This document shows, one piece after another, positions 13,259 through 23,983 of a stretch of DNA of 64,000 nucleotides. Source of the DNA: Pneumocystis sp. 'macacae' (Eukaryota; Ascomycota; Pneumocystomycetes; Pneumocystales; Pneumocystaceae); contig CM030732.1 of assembly GCA_018127085.1 (NCBI GenBank), forward strand, positions 62,001 to 126,000, in the 5' to 3' direction. The position numbers and the translations under genes are program-made. The notes below the pieces were generated by a model, which made no database searches, was not told where the DNA came from, and saw only the letters and a program-made list of their open reading frames with translations. Position 1 is the first letter of the stretch. Every line of letters begins with the position of its first letter.

Positions 13259-14584
13259 TCTGTCCGTGCTTTGCTCCTGTCTGGGATTCCCGCTTTTAAC
13301 AAACCCTATTGCTTCAAAGCCCCTCTCAATTTCTCCAAACAACTTGTGTTCCTCCGTACAAGATCAATCCAGTCAATAATCTCCGACAGATTCACCAAGA
13401 TTACTGTGTTTCAAGCACTTCTCAGCGTTATACGCGTCTACAGGTCCCTCCACACATCCAGTGAAACTTTATACACCACCTCTGCGCGTCTGCGCCCGTT
13501 AAGATTTTAAGCGGTCGTCGTAAGGGGACGTGTGCACCCAACGCTTAACGCGAGGAGACGAGCCCTTCAGGCACGGTACTGCCGCTTTTCTGTCTTAGAT
13601 TCTCTCAATACAGCAATTTGCCCGAAGTTTCTCTTAAAGCTCTTAGGAATAATGCAGAGCTTCTGCTTGTCTCCTACTAATGCCCTTTTGAGTCCTCATT
13701 AAGCCCAAGTCTATCTGTAAACAATAAATAGACCGTTTTAAAGTAGATTAGAACATGTTTAGAGCTTCTTTAGGTGCAGATTTCAGGGAAATTAGAAGAT
13801 GTGTAAAACAGGCTTTAGACGTATAGAGATTGATAGTTAGAGAGGGGCTAAAAAACAGGCTAAACCATGGACAGAAGCGGGAAAGGAACAGACGGGCACT
13901 AAATAGGTTTATGAAGGCCAAGTAGTACACAACTACGCTGTTTGTGATCAGTGGCTCCTGTATTTGGAAATCAGCGTGCAGAACCATCCCAGAATGATTT
14001 GTTAAGACCCTGCAAAGGCTCTGCAAGATCGCTGCAGGGCTTGCTCCGCATTCTCCACAGCGGTAAGAGCGGTGGAAGCGAAAGTATAGTTTAACGGCCC
14101 CTTGAATGATACTAAACAGAGGTATTCAACACAGGAGTGCAGCAACGTAAGTGCATGGAGATGCAGATGAAATTGTTTATGTACAAAGGGGTAGCAAGGG
14201 AATTAGGAGGGCATGTTTAGTTTGGGGCTGAGCTTTAGTTTGGGTTCTTGAAGATTTAGTTTTAAAGAGCGTTTAAGTGAAAATTAAGTGTTTAATCATT
14301 TCTAAAAATTTCAAAGATTTGCATAAAAAGCCGTTAAAAATCCTAAAAACATCTAAAATGTGCCGAAAGCCAGCAAAGAACCCCAGGACACCGATGCCTG
14401 GTTCCTCGGTGCTTCCGGCTCCTGCTTCACGAAACAAAAGGACAAGCTCTGAATAACATGTAGAATGCGGACATCTAGGATACAAACCAGTTGTGCACTG
14501 CGGGCACCCGCCGCCGGCACCCTTCCCCTGCTACTCCATCGCTCTGCACATCCACACTTCCCCGGGACCACCTGCAGCACTCGC
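13259..14584. other. long intergenic region inside GC island
   Basis: About 1.3 kb between the cyclin 5' end and the syntaxin stop. Composition is intermediate and rises towards 14.5 kb. Several short open frames occur on both strands, but none shows a recognisable domain or plausible exon joins, and high GC alone lengthens chance frames. It must hold the cyclin promoter and the syntaxin 3' end. I see no RNA gene. Confidence 0.5.
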
Positions 14585-15667
14585 TCATGTCTTGCAGACA
14601 CCGCCAACACACTTGATAATAACCACAACCACCGCTACCACAGTAAGCTTCACATTATGACAAACACCCCGACTTACTGATGGCAACAAGAATCAGGATC
14701 GTCAGTCTGTTGCCTGTAAGCACTGTTTGCCTCTGCCCCGCCCACTACTCACCCCAGGCAGTAGCATCGCTTCCGCCGCGCCGCACGTATGTTCTCTATT
14801 GCCTTGTCCTGGTGCTGCAGACCCTGCTCAATGTTCGTGTGGACCGCCTCTGCCTGCTGTGCAATAATCTGCAGCGGCTCATCCTGCTGGTCCACCAGAA
14901 TACTCATCTCGTTAAACAGCTCCGCCAGCTCCCCAATCGTCCGTTCAATCTGCTTGATGTCCTGGTGCCGCTCCTGCACCTCCCGCAGCGCCGTCCGCGC
15001 CTCCCCGTGCCGGTTGCTACGCAACAGCTGCCCCATCAGCCCCCTCCCCCCCTGCTTCTCCCCTTACCGCCTGGCTAAACACCTGCAGCCCCCGCTCATC
15101 CCTCAGCGCCGACTCAATCTCCTCCTGTGTAATCCCCGGGTTCACCGTCTCCATCTGCCGCACTACCCGCTGCCGGTACCGCTCATTAAACGTGCTCTCC
15201 ACCCCCGAGTAGTGCTGGATCGACTCCATAAACTTCTTCCGCATGTTGCTTGTCTGGATCTCCCGGATCTGCACATCTCCCCTCGGCACTGGCCCCCTGT
15301 TCTTCCTCTCCAGCGTCTTGATGTCGTCCCGCACCACATTCTGCATCTGCCGTGTCCGCGCCTTCAGCTCCTCCAGCTTCTCCTGCAGAAACGCCGTCTG
15401 CTCCTCTGAAATCTCGTTCAGCAGCCGCTGGTGCAGCCGCTCAATCTGCTGCACATTCTCCTTGATCTGCAGCACCATCCCCCGCAGCTCCTCAATCTGC
15501 CGTCAGCACTGCCTCCTTCTCCGTCCCCACCTTCTTGAAAAACTCTGGCAGTGTCGTCTTCTGCTCCGTCTCATACTCGATCTGCTTCTCGTCCTCCCTG
15601 CCCGTCAGCCCTGTCTCTTCTCCCCCACTTACTGCTTCTCCTGCTCCCCTTCCTGCCCTCCACCCAT
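14585..15667 (-). CDS. plasma-membrane syntaxin (Sso1/Psy1-type t-SNARE)
   Basis: Qa-SNARE for fusion of secretory vesicles with the plasma membrane. Spliced order: ATG at 15667 (MGGGQEGEQEKQ), a short intron, EDEKQIEYETEQKTTLPEFF, a 34-base intron, then KKIEELRGMVLQIKENVQQ as the Habc domain. The SNARE motif follows: DIKQIERTIGELAELFNEM, with the zero-layer Gln in LVDQQDEPLQ, then HTNIEQGLQHQDKAIENIRA. The last exons form a tail anchor after RRKRCYC, read as LTILILVAITVVVVIIK with the stop at 14585. Two small introns surround this membrane helix. All introns here are about 34-45 bases and GC-rich, unlike the AT-rich introns elsewhere. The gene sits in the middle of the GC island and shares a 315-base divergent promoter with eIF4E. 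Confidence 0.9.
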
Positions 15668-15982
15668 TGTGCAACAACAACACTCTCCGCCTTCGCCGCA
15701 GCCGCCCTAACCCTCCCCGGCGGCAGCCGCTGCTGCAGCAACCCTCTCCATGGCAACCGCACCCGTGCCCTGCTCCGTGGAGGCGCCCACCGCCCGTCCC
15801 GCAGCAGCCCGCATGCACTGCCCAGCCCAGCCCGCACCTCTCTTCCAGCCCTAACCCTAACCCCACATGTGCACCGCCTGCCAACCCAACCCTACCCCAA
15901 CCCGCCAACCAAACCCAGCCCTAACCTAGCCCTGCCCAGCCTGCCTCTGCACAGCTCTCCAGGCGAGCACCGCAGCACACGC
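15668..15982. promoter_or_regulatory. divergent syntaxin/eIF4E promoter, telomere-like tract
   Basis: The 315-base gap between two divergent start codons at the core of the GC island. It is strongly pyrimidine-biased on the plus strand. It contains CCCTAACCCTAACCCC at 15849-15864, another CCCTAA at 15919-15924, and degenerate CCAACCC/CCCTACC units between. These match the TTAGGG telomere unit read on the other strand. CCCTAA (telobox) elements also act as binding sites for Tbf1-like promoter factors in yeasts, so a regulatory role is the conservative reading. Confidence 0.6.
15849..15924. repeat. interstitial CCCTAA telomere-like repeat
   Basis: Two exact tandem CCCTAA units followed by CCCC, then degenerate C-rich repeats and a third CCCTAA at 15919. 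It is short, so it could be a promoter telobox cluster or a relic of telomere DNA. Single telobox copies also occur at 55206-55212 (upstream of Rab5) and 63589-63597 (spacer beyond MIC60). Confidence 0.6.
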
Positions 15983-16739
15983 ATGGCCGACACTGCAGAC
16001 GACACAGCGGACACTGCGCCACAGGCAGTGACGGTCTTCCACGACCCACGCAACTTCACCGTCAAACACCCGCTGATGCACCGGTGGACACTGTGGTTCA
16101 CAAAGCCACTGACGCCCGGCCAGCGCGCAAACACAAGCGACGCATGGGCCGACAGCCTCAAGGAGGTCATCACCTTCGACAGTGTCGAGGAGTTCTGGGG
16201 GTGCGTCGCGCCAGTAGAGGCAGTCTGACAGACAGAATATACAACAACATTGCGAGGGCGTCGCAGCTGCCGCCCAAGAGCGACTACCACCTCTTCAAGA
16301 CGGGGGTCCGGCCCGAGTGGGAGGACAAGCAGAACCAGCGCGGCGGGCGGTGGTCATACAACAACCGGGACCGGCGGTCAGTCAACATAGACGAGCTGTG
16401 GCTGCACATTGTGAGTGGGGCGGGGGGGACTGTGCTGACGGTGCAGATGCTGGCGGCGATTGGGGAGACGCTGGAGAACGAGGGCGACAACGAGGTTATG
16501 GGGGTTGTGGTGAATATCCGCAAGGGCTTTGTGCGGCTGGGGCTGTGGACGCGGTCGACGAGCAACGAGGAGGTGCTGCGGGCGATTGGGTAGGGAGCGG
16601 GGAGGGGGCAGGCTGACGGGGCAGGCGGCGGTTCCGGGAGGCGATGCGGATCCCAGACAAGGAGACGGTGGAGTTCTACTCGCACTCGGACTCGGCACAC
16701 TCGGGGAGCACGCGGGCCAAGTCGCGGATGTACGCGTGA
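15983..16739 (+). CDS. translation initiation factor eIF4E
   Basis: mRNA 5' cap-binding protein. ATG at 15983 opens MADTADD. Core blocks: HPLMHRWTLWFTKP, VEEFWGIYNNIARASQLPPK, DYHLFKTGVRPEWED, GGRWSY, LWLHIMLAAIGETLE and VMGVVVNIRKGF. The cap-stacking tryptophans are present in HRWTLWF and EWED. Three introns of about 35, 36 and 36 bases are needed: after VEEFW, at 16411-16446, and after LRAIG. The last joins RRFREAMRIPDKETVEFYSH and a C-terminus ending KSRMYA. The spliced length, about 215 codons, is normal. The 36-base intron at 16411 has no in-frame stop, so retention would add 12 residues. GC content is extreme for this genome in exons and introns alike. Confidence 0.93.
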
Positions 16740-16917
16740 GCATGGCAGGAGCGGTGCCGCGCGGCGGGCGGATGTGTGGGCGGGACAGAGGGCGGCGGCT
16801 ATAGGACGAGAGTGTGGGGCGAAGGCACAAGACAGCACAAGACGTGTGGGACAGTAGAGGTAGAGTGGGCTGCAGAATGGGTGTAGGGAGATAGGGCAAG
16901 GTGTAGGGTAAGGCAGG

Positions 16918-18659
16918 CTATGGGGGAGGGTGTTTGGACCAGAGCTGTGCAGCGAGGACGGCCATCTCGAGGCTCTGGGAGTAGTTGAGGCGGGGGTCGC
17001 AGAGGGTCGAGTAGGCGGTGGAGAGGTCGTGGTCGCGGACGAGTGTGGAGCCGCCGAGACACTCGGTGACGTCTTCGCCGGTCATCTCGAAGTGGACGCC
17101 GTCGAGGCGGGAGCCGCAGGCCCTGCAGATGTCGAAGCAGAGCTGGAGCTCGAGGAGGATGTGTGAGAAGTGTCTTGTCTTTAGGTGTGGGTGGTGGGTG
17201 GAGAGGAGGGTGTTTCCTGGGGGTGAGGGTGGGGAGGGGGGGAGGGGGGGGATACCATGCATTGGGTCGCTTATGAATATGGCTTTGTGGTTTGAGGACT
17301 GGACGGCGCGGATGTGGAGTGGGAGATATGTTTTTATCTGGGGTTATTTCGGGGCTTGGTGGGCGGGAGGGGGTACCTTGTCGTAGCCGTAGCGGAATAT
17401 GAGGGTGATTTTGCCGGTCTCTCTGTGGGGGTCGAGGATGTCGAGGAGCCGTATGAGTTCGTCGGGGTCCGTTGTGGGGCCTATTTTGACGCCTGGGGCG
17501 GTTAGAGGGTTTCTGGTTTGTTGCAGAGCAACCTATTGGGTTTTCGATGCCTCTAAAGTACTCTACGTGAGCGCTGTCGATGTTCCTGGTTCTGTCGCCT
17601 ATCCATAGGAAATGGGCGCCCAGATTCCACCATTTTGTTTCGTTTGTTTCTGAATCTTTTATTCCCCGGGTCATGGACTCTTCGTAGTCCAGTAGAAGGC
17701 CCTGTTTCGATGTTAGCTGCTGTCTTTGAGGGACAGGGCATGCCTCGTGGCTTGTAAATATGCATGGTTTCTGTGACAGAAGATTGCTATTTATCTCGCT
17801 TGTTTCCTTGAGATTGAGTAAATCAAGAAACCGAGTTTTTTCGGTGCCTGCAAAGCAAGTGCGTTTGCTGTTTTCCAGAGAGATGTCTGGGCTTATCAGT
17901 GCGTATAGGCCAGAAGCACTGGATGACAGTAGCCTGATGTAATTAAGAGTTGCCGAGGAGTGAAAGTACGCTGTTAGCAGTCTTTCCGGGTCAGGCTGTC
18001 GCTCGTCAATAGAATAGCCGTTGACGGATTCTCCTCTGAAAGACAGTATTTCTTTTTTATCTACTATTTCCGTCAATTTTGATCTTGGTCTTAGAGATTA
18101 TAAGGTTTTATGATATAAAAATAAAGCAGATACTTTGCAAATTGCCCAGCTATTCGAGCTACTGTAACCACAGGAGTATTGATGCCTCTATATGTCAAGA
18201 AATACTCTTTTATGCCAATGAATTACCCAAAACCAAAATAATGCTCATTTGCAAAATAACCTTGAGTTTTGAGTTGATCAGATCCTTAAAAGGTGTTACG
18301 AAAAGACAGTAAAGGATTTTCTATACTGGTGTACAAGAACTAAAGGACTCTGCACAGTCTCCTCCTTGAAGCAAAAAGGATTTATGAAGAGCAACATCCT
18401 TAAGTCTCTTTTTTAGTAATAAAATCTAAAAATAAATAATAAGATAAAAATATTTATATAAATACTTCTTCATAATGAACCAAAGGAGGTAGAGATCGCA
18501 ATTTATTTAAAGACTTCAATCAGCTTTAGTTTTTCATAAGTTTGTTCTTACTGTCTTGAGTGCTTCTTGATTTTCGTAAATTACTCCCTGCTGTATAGGT
18601 TTTGACTTCCAAGATGCAGGATTCCAACAATTTTCTGTATTTTCTACTAATTTTTGCAT
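16918..18659 (-). CDS. class II 3-deoxy-7-phosphoheptulonate (DAHP) synthase
   Basis: First enzyme of the shikimate pathway: condenses phosphoenolpyruvate and erythrose 4-phosphate. It is the class II (plant/actinobacterial-like) form, not the Aro3/Aro4 type. The ATG at 18659 gives MQKLVENTENCWNPASWKSK, then after introns LRSLPPLVHYEE, FLLQGGDCAESF, ARIAGQFAKPRS, HSSATLNYIRLL, FTSHEACPV, GAHFLWIGDRTRNIDSAHVE, YFRGIENPIG, ISDPMHGN, GVHFEMTGEDVTECLGG and CDPRLNYSQSLEMAV. All family signatures are intact. Splicing is supported by about seven introns, including a 41-base C-tract intron splitting MHG from NTLLS. The 5' half is AT-rich and the 3' half GC-rich, with the change at about 17.6 kb, inside one continuous gene. 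It is convergent with eIF4E. Confidence 0.92.
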
Positions 18660-19041
18660 CTCATAAACTTAGATTACTTAATATTCTATATCAAATATTC
18701 GATGAAACATGTATTTCAACAGTATATAGATATTTACGAAATTATATTAAAGGGAACATTAATGTGCTAAAAAACGAAGCGTTTCTAGGTAAAAAAGATA
18801 AAGAATGTTCTAAAATGTATTTATTATGCAAACAACAAGTATACAAATGCTTAAATTAATAGAAAAGATCCGTCTTGATAAAAACAAATCAAATTTCTTT
18901 TTAAAACGTTAAAAACAGGTATAGAAACCCTATACAAATGACCCCTAAAGTTGTTAAAATCAATCTTAAATCATTAATCATCAGAAGAACGGCAAAAATG
19001 AACTGTAAAAAAATATATTGCATAATGAAAAGATACATGAT
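18660..19041. other. intergenic spacer
   Basis: 382 AT-rich bases between the DAHP synthase start and the phosphatase stop. A weak frame on the plus strand overlaps the DAHP synthase 5' end and shows no domain. Composition is back at the AT-rich background, which marks the right edge of the GC island. No gene seen. Confidence 0.6.
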
Positions 19042-20789
19042 TTAAAATGACTGAGGGTATTGATGTGCAGGCGGAGACAAATGAATATGAGCACTATAAA
19101 TTATTAGCAAAAGTAATTTGAATACAATAAAGCTACAATACCCATTTCTACGACTTTTTTTCATCTTTTGTTTTAATTGTTGGGAATCTAAGGGCTTTAA
19201 CAACTCAAATGAGCATAAAAGCTCTTCCGAAACAGACATAACAGCACCAAAATTGTCCTGAAAAACAATATAAGTGATAGTCATAAAAGTAAATTTAAAC
19301 ATACAAACTCTCCACAGTAATTTGGGGCAGAAAATATAGTGACCAGCGTACGTTCATTAAAAAACTCATATCCATCTTCTACAACCATATGTGCTCGACA
19401 TATTAAATCGAAATCATGTCTTTGAAGAAATTGCTGAATAACATTTTTTCCAAAACAATAACTTACACCGCGTTCATTATCCTCCCAACCATTCGTCGTT
19501 TCTGTAGGATCAGACCACAAGAGATCATTAAGCAAACCATAATCAGGAACGTCGGTAGGACGTTCAAGCTGTCGAATTTCATCCATATATGAAAGTGAAG
19601 GTGATAATCCCCCATGCACACAAAATATCTTCGAAGCAACAATAGATGCAATTGGCAATGTATTAAACACATCAACGAATGTCTTCCATATCTTAATATT
19701 GCATCTTCGCTTGCATTCATCATAAAAACCATAAACTAGATATAATCAATATAATTAAATATAGAAAAGCTATTCAAAACCTCTCGTAACATTAGCACAT
19801 TCATGATTCCCTCTCAAGAGGAAAAAATTATCTGGATACTTAATTTTATAACATAATAATAATAATATTGTTTCAAGACTTTGCTTTCCTCGATCTACAT
19901 AATCTCCAAGAAATAAATAGTTTGCTGATGGAGGAAATCCACACATTTCGAACAAACGGATCAAATCAGCATATTGTCCATGAACATCACCAACAATTTT
20001 AACGGGAGGTGTAAGCTCCAACAAAGAAGGCTGAGATAAAAATACTTCACGTGCTGCCTGGCATATAGCAAAAACTTCTGCATTTTTGAGGCATATTGCT
20101 TTTGTTATTTTTCCTGAATACCCTGCATCCAACAATCTTTGAATCATATCGTCTATATCTAGATTTTTAAGAGCAAGGTATGAGGGAAAAAACATAAAAC
20201 TAGAAGGTTCACCATTGGCATTTAACGAATTAAACGATGGTACTGTATCCGAAACGGTATCTATCTCACGTTTAGTATGAATAGTATCTTTAGGTTGAAG
20301 AATAGATAAGGATGGCTGTGTAATAGAAGAATTGGATAGAAGTCTGCAGCTATCTGCTTCATTTTCCTTATTACGAACAAATCCTTTTCTTTGCTGAGAA
20401 TCTTCAAGAGGAGAAAAAGACGGTATAGAACCTCGGTTATAACCAAAGTTTTTAAATGAAAAAGCATCAGCTGCTGATGCTCCGACTGTTGCTGCGCGCT
20501 CTGATAGTTCCAGTTCCGACATTTTATCTGAGAACTTCTCAGTAGTAAACGCTTTTTCCAATGCTAAACTTTCTATAGTCCTTCCTGAAGCTTCTTTACC
20601 TGTCCCGTCAACTCCTTTTAAACGTTCTTTTTTTTCCTTATCATATCCACGAAAAGATGCACTCTTTTGAGATCGATAACTCCCTAAAGATCCTTTAAAC
20701 AATCCAGAAGACCCTTGCATTTCATATCTATCAAAAAACGCAAATGCATCGGTCTTTTCATCTTCTTTCCGGCTTTGTATTTGTCCCAT
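19042..20789 (-). CDS. PPZ1: PPZ-type serine/threonine protein phosphatase
   Basis: PP1-like phosphatase linked in yeast to ion homeostasis and cell integrity. The N-terminal ~200 residues are Ser-rich and specific to the Ppz family; the C-terminal ~300 are catalytic. Metal and catalytic motifs are intact: [33 protein letters not shown]. The start MGQIQSRKE has Gly2, Ser6 and a basic run, the signature of N-myristoylation known for Ppz1. Three introns: after [11 protein letters not shown], after NYCGEF, and a probable one near the end. The last removes a hydrophobic stretch and joins KKSRRNG to [16 protein letters not shown]. The two flanking genes have no functional link that I can see. Confidence 0.92.
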
Positions 20790-21394
20790 TATTTTTCACC
20801 CAATTTTTTGAACTTCTTCGCCTAATAATATATTACTAAGCGTAATAACATGTATCCCTGCACCTTACGTATTTCAAACGCACTTTTCTGTCACTCTTGA
20901 GCCAATGCATAGACGTTTATTCCTTTCTGCAATCTCTATACTTAGGTCATTTTTCACGTAAAAAAAACGAAAAAAAAAACAATAACATACCCGCACCTTT
21001 TTAAGACTAAGCGTTTGTATTTTTTCTCTATTTATTCTTCTTTCCCAGTCTTTCTTCCACTTTTACTTCTTTGTTACTTTTTAATCACAATCTACGTACT
21101 CGTTTTCTATGTGCTCGTAACTTCAATGTGTATATCTCATCGATCTATAAATTCGAAATAATTTTTTTAAACGTTTTTACATCCATGAAATCGTTAAGAT
21201 TCCCTCTTTTTTTAACGTGTTTTCTTGGAACATTTGCTAACTTTATTTAGTGTCTTATTTTCTTTAAACATTTGAGTTTATAGAAAATAGATTAATTTTG
21301 TGGTAAAAAAGGAGCTTAAATCCGTTTTTTTTTAAATTTTTATAAAAAAATATATTAACGTTTAAATTAACAATAAAAATAAAACATACGAATA
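20790..21394. other. divergent promoter region PPZ1/SUR7-like
   Basis: 605 bases between two divergent starts. It is rich in T and C runs on the plus strand, with TTTTTCT blocks. No coding frame or RNA gene is visible. I found no strong palindrome. Confidence 0.5.
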
Positions 21395-22530
21395 ATGCTT
21401 TTGATACGTTTTTTCCGTGTGATCCTACCATTGTTGGCAGCTTTTGCTGGTCTTGTCTATATTAGTTTGACAATGGCGGGTGGTTTTAAGAGACACTCCT
21501 TTCTTGATAAAGTTTATCTCTTCAAGGTGTGTTACTTTTATTTCGGAATTTTTTAGTTAATCAATATATTTTCTTTTGTTTAGATTGATGCTACTAATAT
21601 TAAAGCCTATAAGTCTCCAGCAGGGCGTGCGCCTAATACATCACCTGCAGAGCATATCGGGTATGTCTCTCTACACTAGATATTGGCTATATTGTGTGCA
21701 CTCCGTTTCTTGACATATTCATTTTATTTCTTAATATATACTTCTGAAAGTTGAAGTGTATATTTTAGAGCAACTATATTTTCAAAATGTCATTTATAGA
21801 TCCGGAAGGATTAGTACTGTGCATGAAATTCCTTGATTCAATGCCTTTGATTCACTTTTCTGTTTTCTAAACTATTGCTAACTATTTTAGTCTGAGTAAT
21901 AATTATTACTTTTATATGTGGGGGTATTGTCACTCACGTTATCCTATGCGTTTTAAGTATTGTACAAAACCTAAAATTGGCTATTATTTTAACCCCCTTG
22001 GTATTTTGAAGAAATATCTTGTTAAGGAATCAGTAGTTAAAGTTCCATCTAAAACGGGGTCATTCATCGATAAAGTTAAAATAGGTAGCATGATGTAAGT
22101 ACTCTTTTGCGAAATATCACAGAATATTGAGTTCTATTTTGCAATACTGTGGATTTTTTGTATATTCCTTGCTAATAAATATAGTATGACAGGATTCTAT
22201 GCAGCAGGACTAGTTTTTACGGCTTTATTATTGCTTTTTAAATTAGTGGTCGCTATTTTTGATCTTGGTGATAAAGCTCCTAGGATTATTGGGTGTCTTG
22301 CGATGATTTTTACCTTACTTGCTTCAATTTCTTCAACAGCTTTGATTATTGTGATAAAGAGAACAATCAAGAAGGATGCAGGTTATTTGAACCTCAAAGT
22401 TCATTATGGAAAATCATCTTTAATTTATTCATGGGTTGCTGCTTATACTGTTCTTATTGCTTATATTAGTTTACTAATAGCAAACCGACAGCTTCAAAAA
22501 AGAAGACAGGCAACAGAGAAGCTCTATTAA
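21395..22530 (+). CDS. SUR7/PalI-family membrane protein
   Basis: Four-helix plasma-membrane protein related to Sur7 (eisosome/MCC) and PalI. The first exon encodes a helix in MLLIRFFRVILPLLAAFAGL, then a loop with DKVYLFKIDATNIKAY. After an unusually long intron the conserved extracellular motif appears: LSNNYYFYMWGYCHSRYP. Helices 2-4 lie in the last exon (GLVFTALLLLFKLVVAIFDL, IIGCLAMIFTLLASISSTAL, LIYSWVAAYTVLIAYISLL). The cytosolic tail is short and basic (KKRRQATEKLY). The 230-base intron (21661-21890) is five times the local norm. The family is assigned from topology and the W-G-Y-C motif, not from strong identity. Confidence 0.75.
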
Positions 22531-23983
22531 TATGGAATATCATTCTTCTATTAAAATATGATGAAAGTTTTACTATTTTTATTAAATATTTCTATCTTTA
22601 GTTAGCTATTTTTATATATTTTTATTTATTGTCGTTTTAATTTTTGTAAAATTAGAAAAAAGAAAAAAAATGTATTTTTTTCCACTAACACTGTTTTTGC
22701 TTTTATAAATAGTTTTCTATGAGTTATTAAAATCCTGTTTTTATGTAAACTTTTCTTATTTATCTTTTTTAAACCATGCATTTGAAAATAATATTAATTA
22801 TATTTTTATTTAACTTAGCACATATTTTATATCATTTATTTTTTTGATTTAAATAAATTTTATAGCAAAAATATCTTTAAAATTAATATCGTAAAAATTA
22901 AAAGTTTAAATATTCAGTAAAATTCTCTTTTAAAGTTTATAAAATATACAACATTTTATATTTTTCTAGATTAAAAATGTTATTAAATTTACTTTATTTA
23001 GACTATAAAATTTTAAAATATAATTGCGTCGTTTTTATATTATTTGAGATTTTATATAAACATATTAAATGTTCAATTGATAGAAACATATTAAATACTA
23101 AAAGTAATTTAATAATAGTCTTACAAAACATAATTTAGAAAAGATAAAAATTCTTAAATATTACAATGGTTACAAAATGTTTTAATAAAAAATACATATT
23201 TAAAACAAATACTAAATCAAAATTATATTGACAAAAAATTTAGATAGAAATTCAAAGTATAAAAGTTTGTAATATTTAAAACCATTATTTAAATATTAAA
23301 AAAATATTTATATTTTTTCAGAATAAGGCTAAAAACATCTTTATTTAAATTTTCAACAATTTTAAATTAGATTTCTACTTATTTATTAGTATAATTGCAA
23401 ATATATATATTTTAAAATATTAAATTTCTTTAAAATCAGCAACTGCTAGTTAATCACATATTTCAGAAACAGCTTCTAGTTGATTCTTTTTTTATAATTC
23501 TCATCACATAAAAATTCCAGAAAATTACGATATTTAAGACATACCTCATTATATTCTTAATATAAAAAAGCTTAACCATAAATAATTATATATTTTATTT
23601 GAACAATATTTATCTAAAGATATAATTTAATAGCCGATATTCAGTTTATTTCTTTGAAATTAACTAAATTATTAATAAGTGATTCTTTAATATCATATTT
23701 TTAATGTTTAATTTTTTTCCGAAAAATCAAGATTATTTTAAAAACAATTATAATTACTTTGAAATCATTATTAAAGTTGAGACTTTTATATATATATTAA
23801 TAGAACCTTTTATATAATATCAAAAATATTTAAATATAATGTATATTTAAATTATATCAAAATGTCATAAAAACATCATCAAAATGTAAAATCAATATAT
23901 GTTTTACTTAATTTTCAAAAATCTGACCCATAAATAAATGATAATATATAACTAAAAAGACTATGATTCAAAAATTATTTTAA
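22531..23983. other. long AT-rich gene-free spacer
   Basis: About 1.45 kb between the convergent SUR7-like and FPGS genes. It is among the most AT-rich DNA in the window, with long A/T runs and no open frame of interest on either strand. No tRNA, repeat unit or palindrome recognised. It is long for a convergent gap in this compact region. Confidence 0.6.

Noticed and set aside
14680..15924. Long open frames on the plus strand opposite syntaxin
   Set aside because: They are antisense shadows lengthened by high GC; composition is Pro/Leu/Arg-rich with no domains.
16284..16899. Minus-strand frames overlapping eIF4E
   Set aside because: Shadows of the eIF4E exons; Pro/Ser/Arg-rich with no homology.
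13500..17500. Bacterial insert or contamination in the GC-rich segment
   Set aside because: Genes there are eukaryotic, spliced and fungal, and two of them run across the edges of the segment.
18074..18076. Start of DAHP synthase at a TTG
   Set aside because: Splicing connects upstream exons with family motifs (GGDCAESF, ARIAGQFAKPRS) back to an ATG at 18659.
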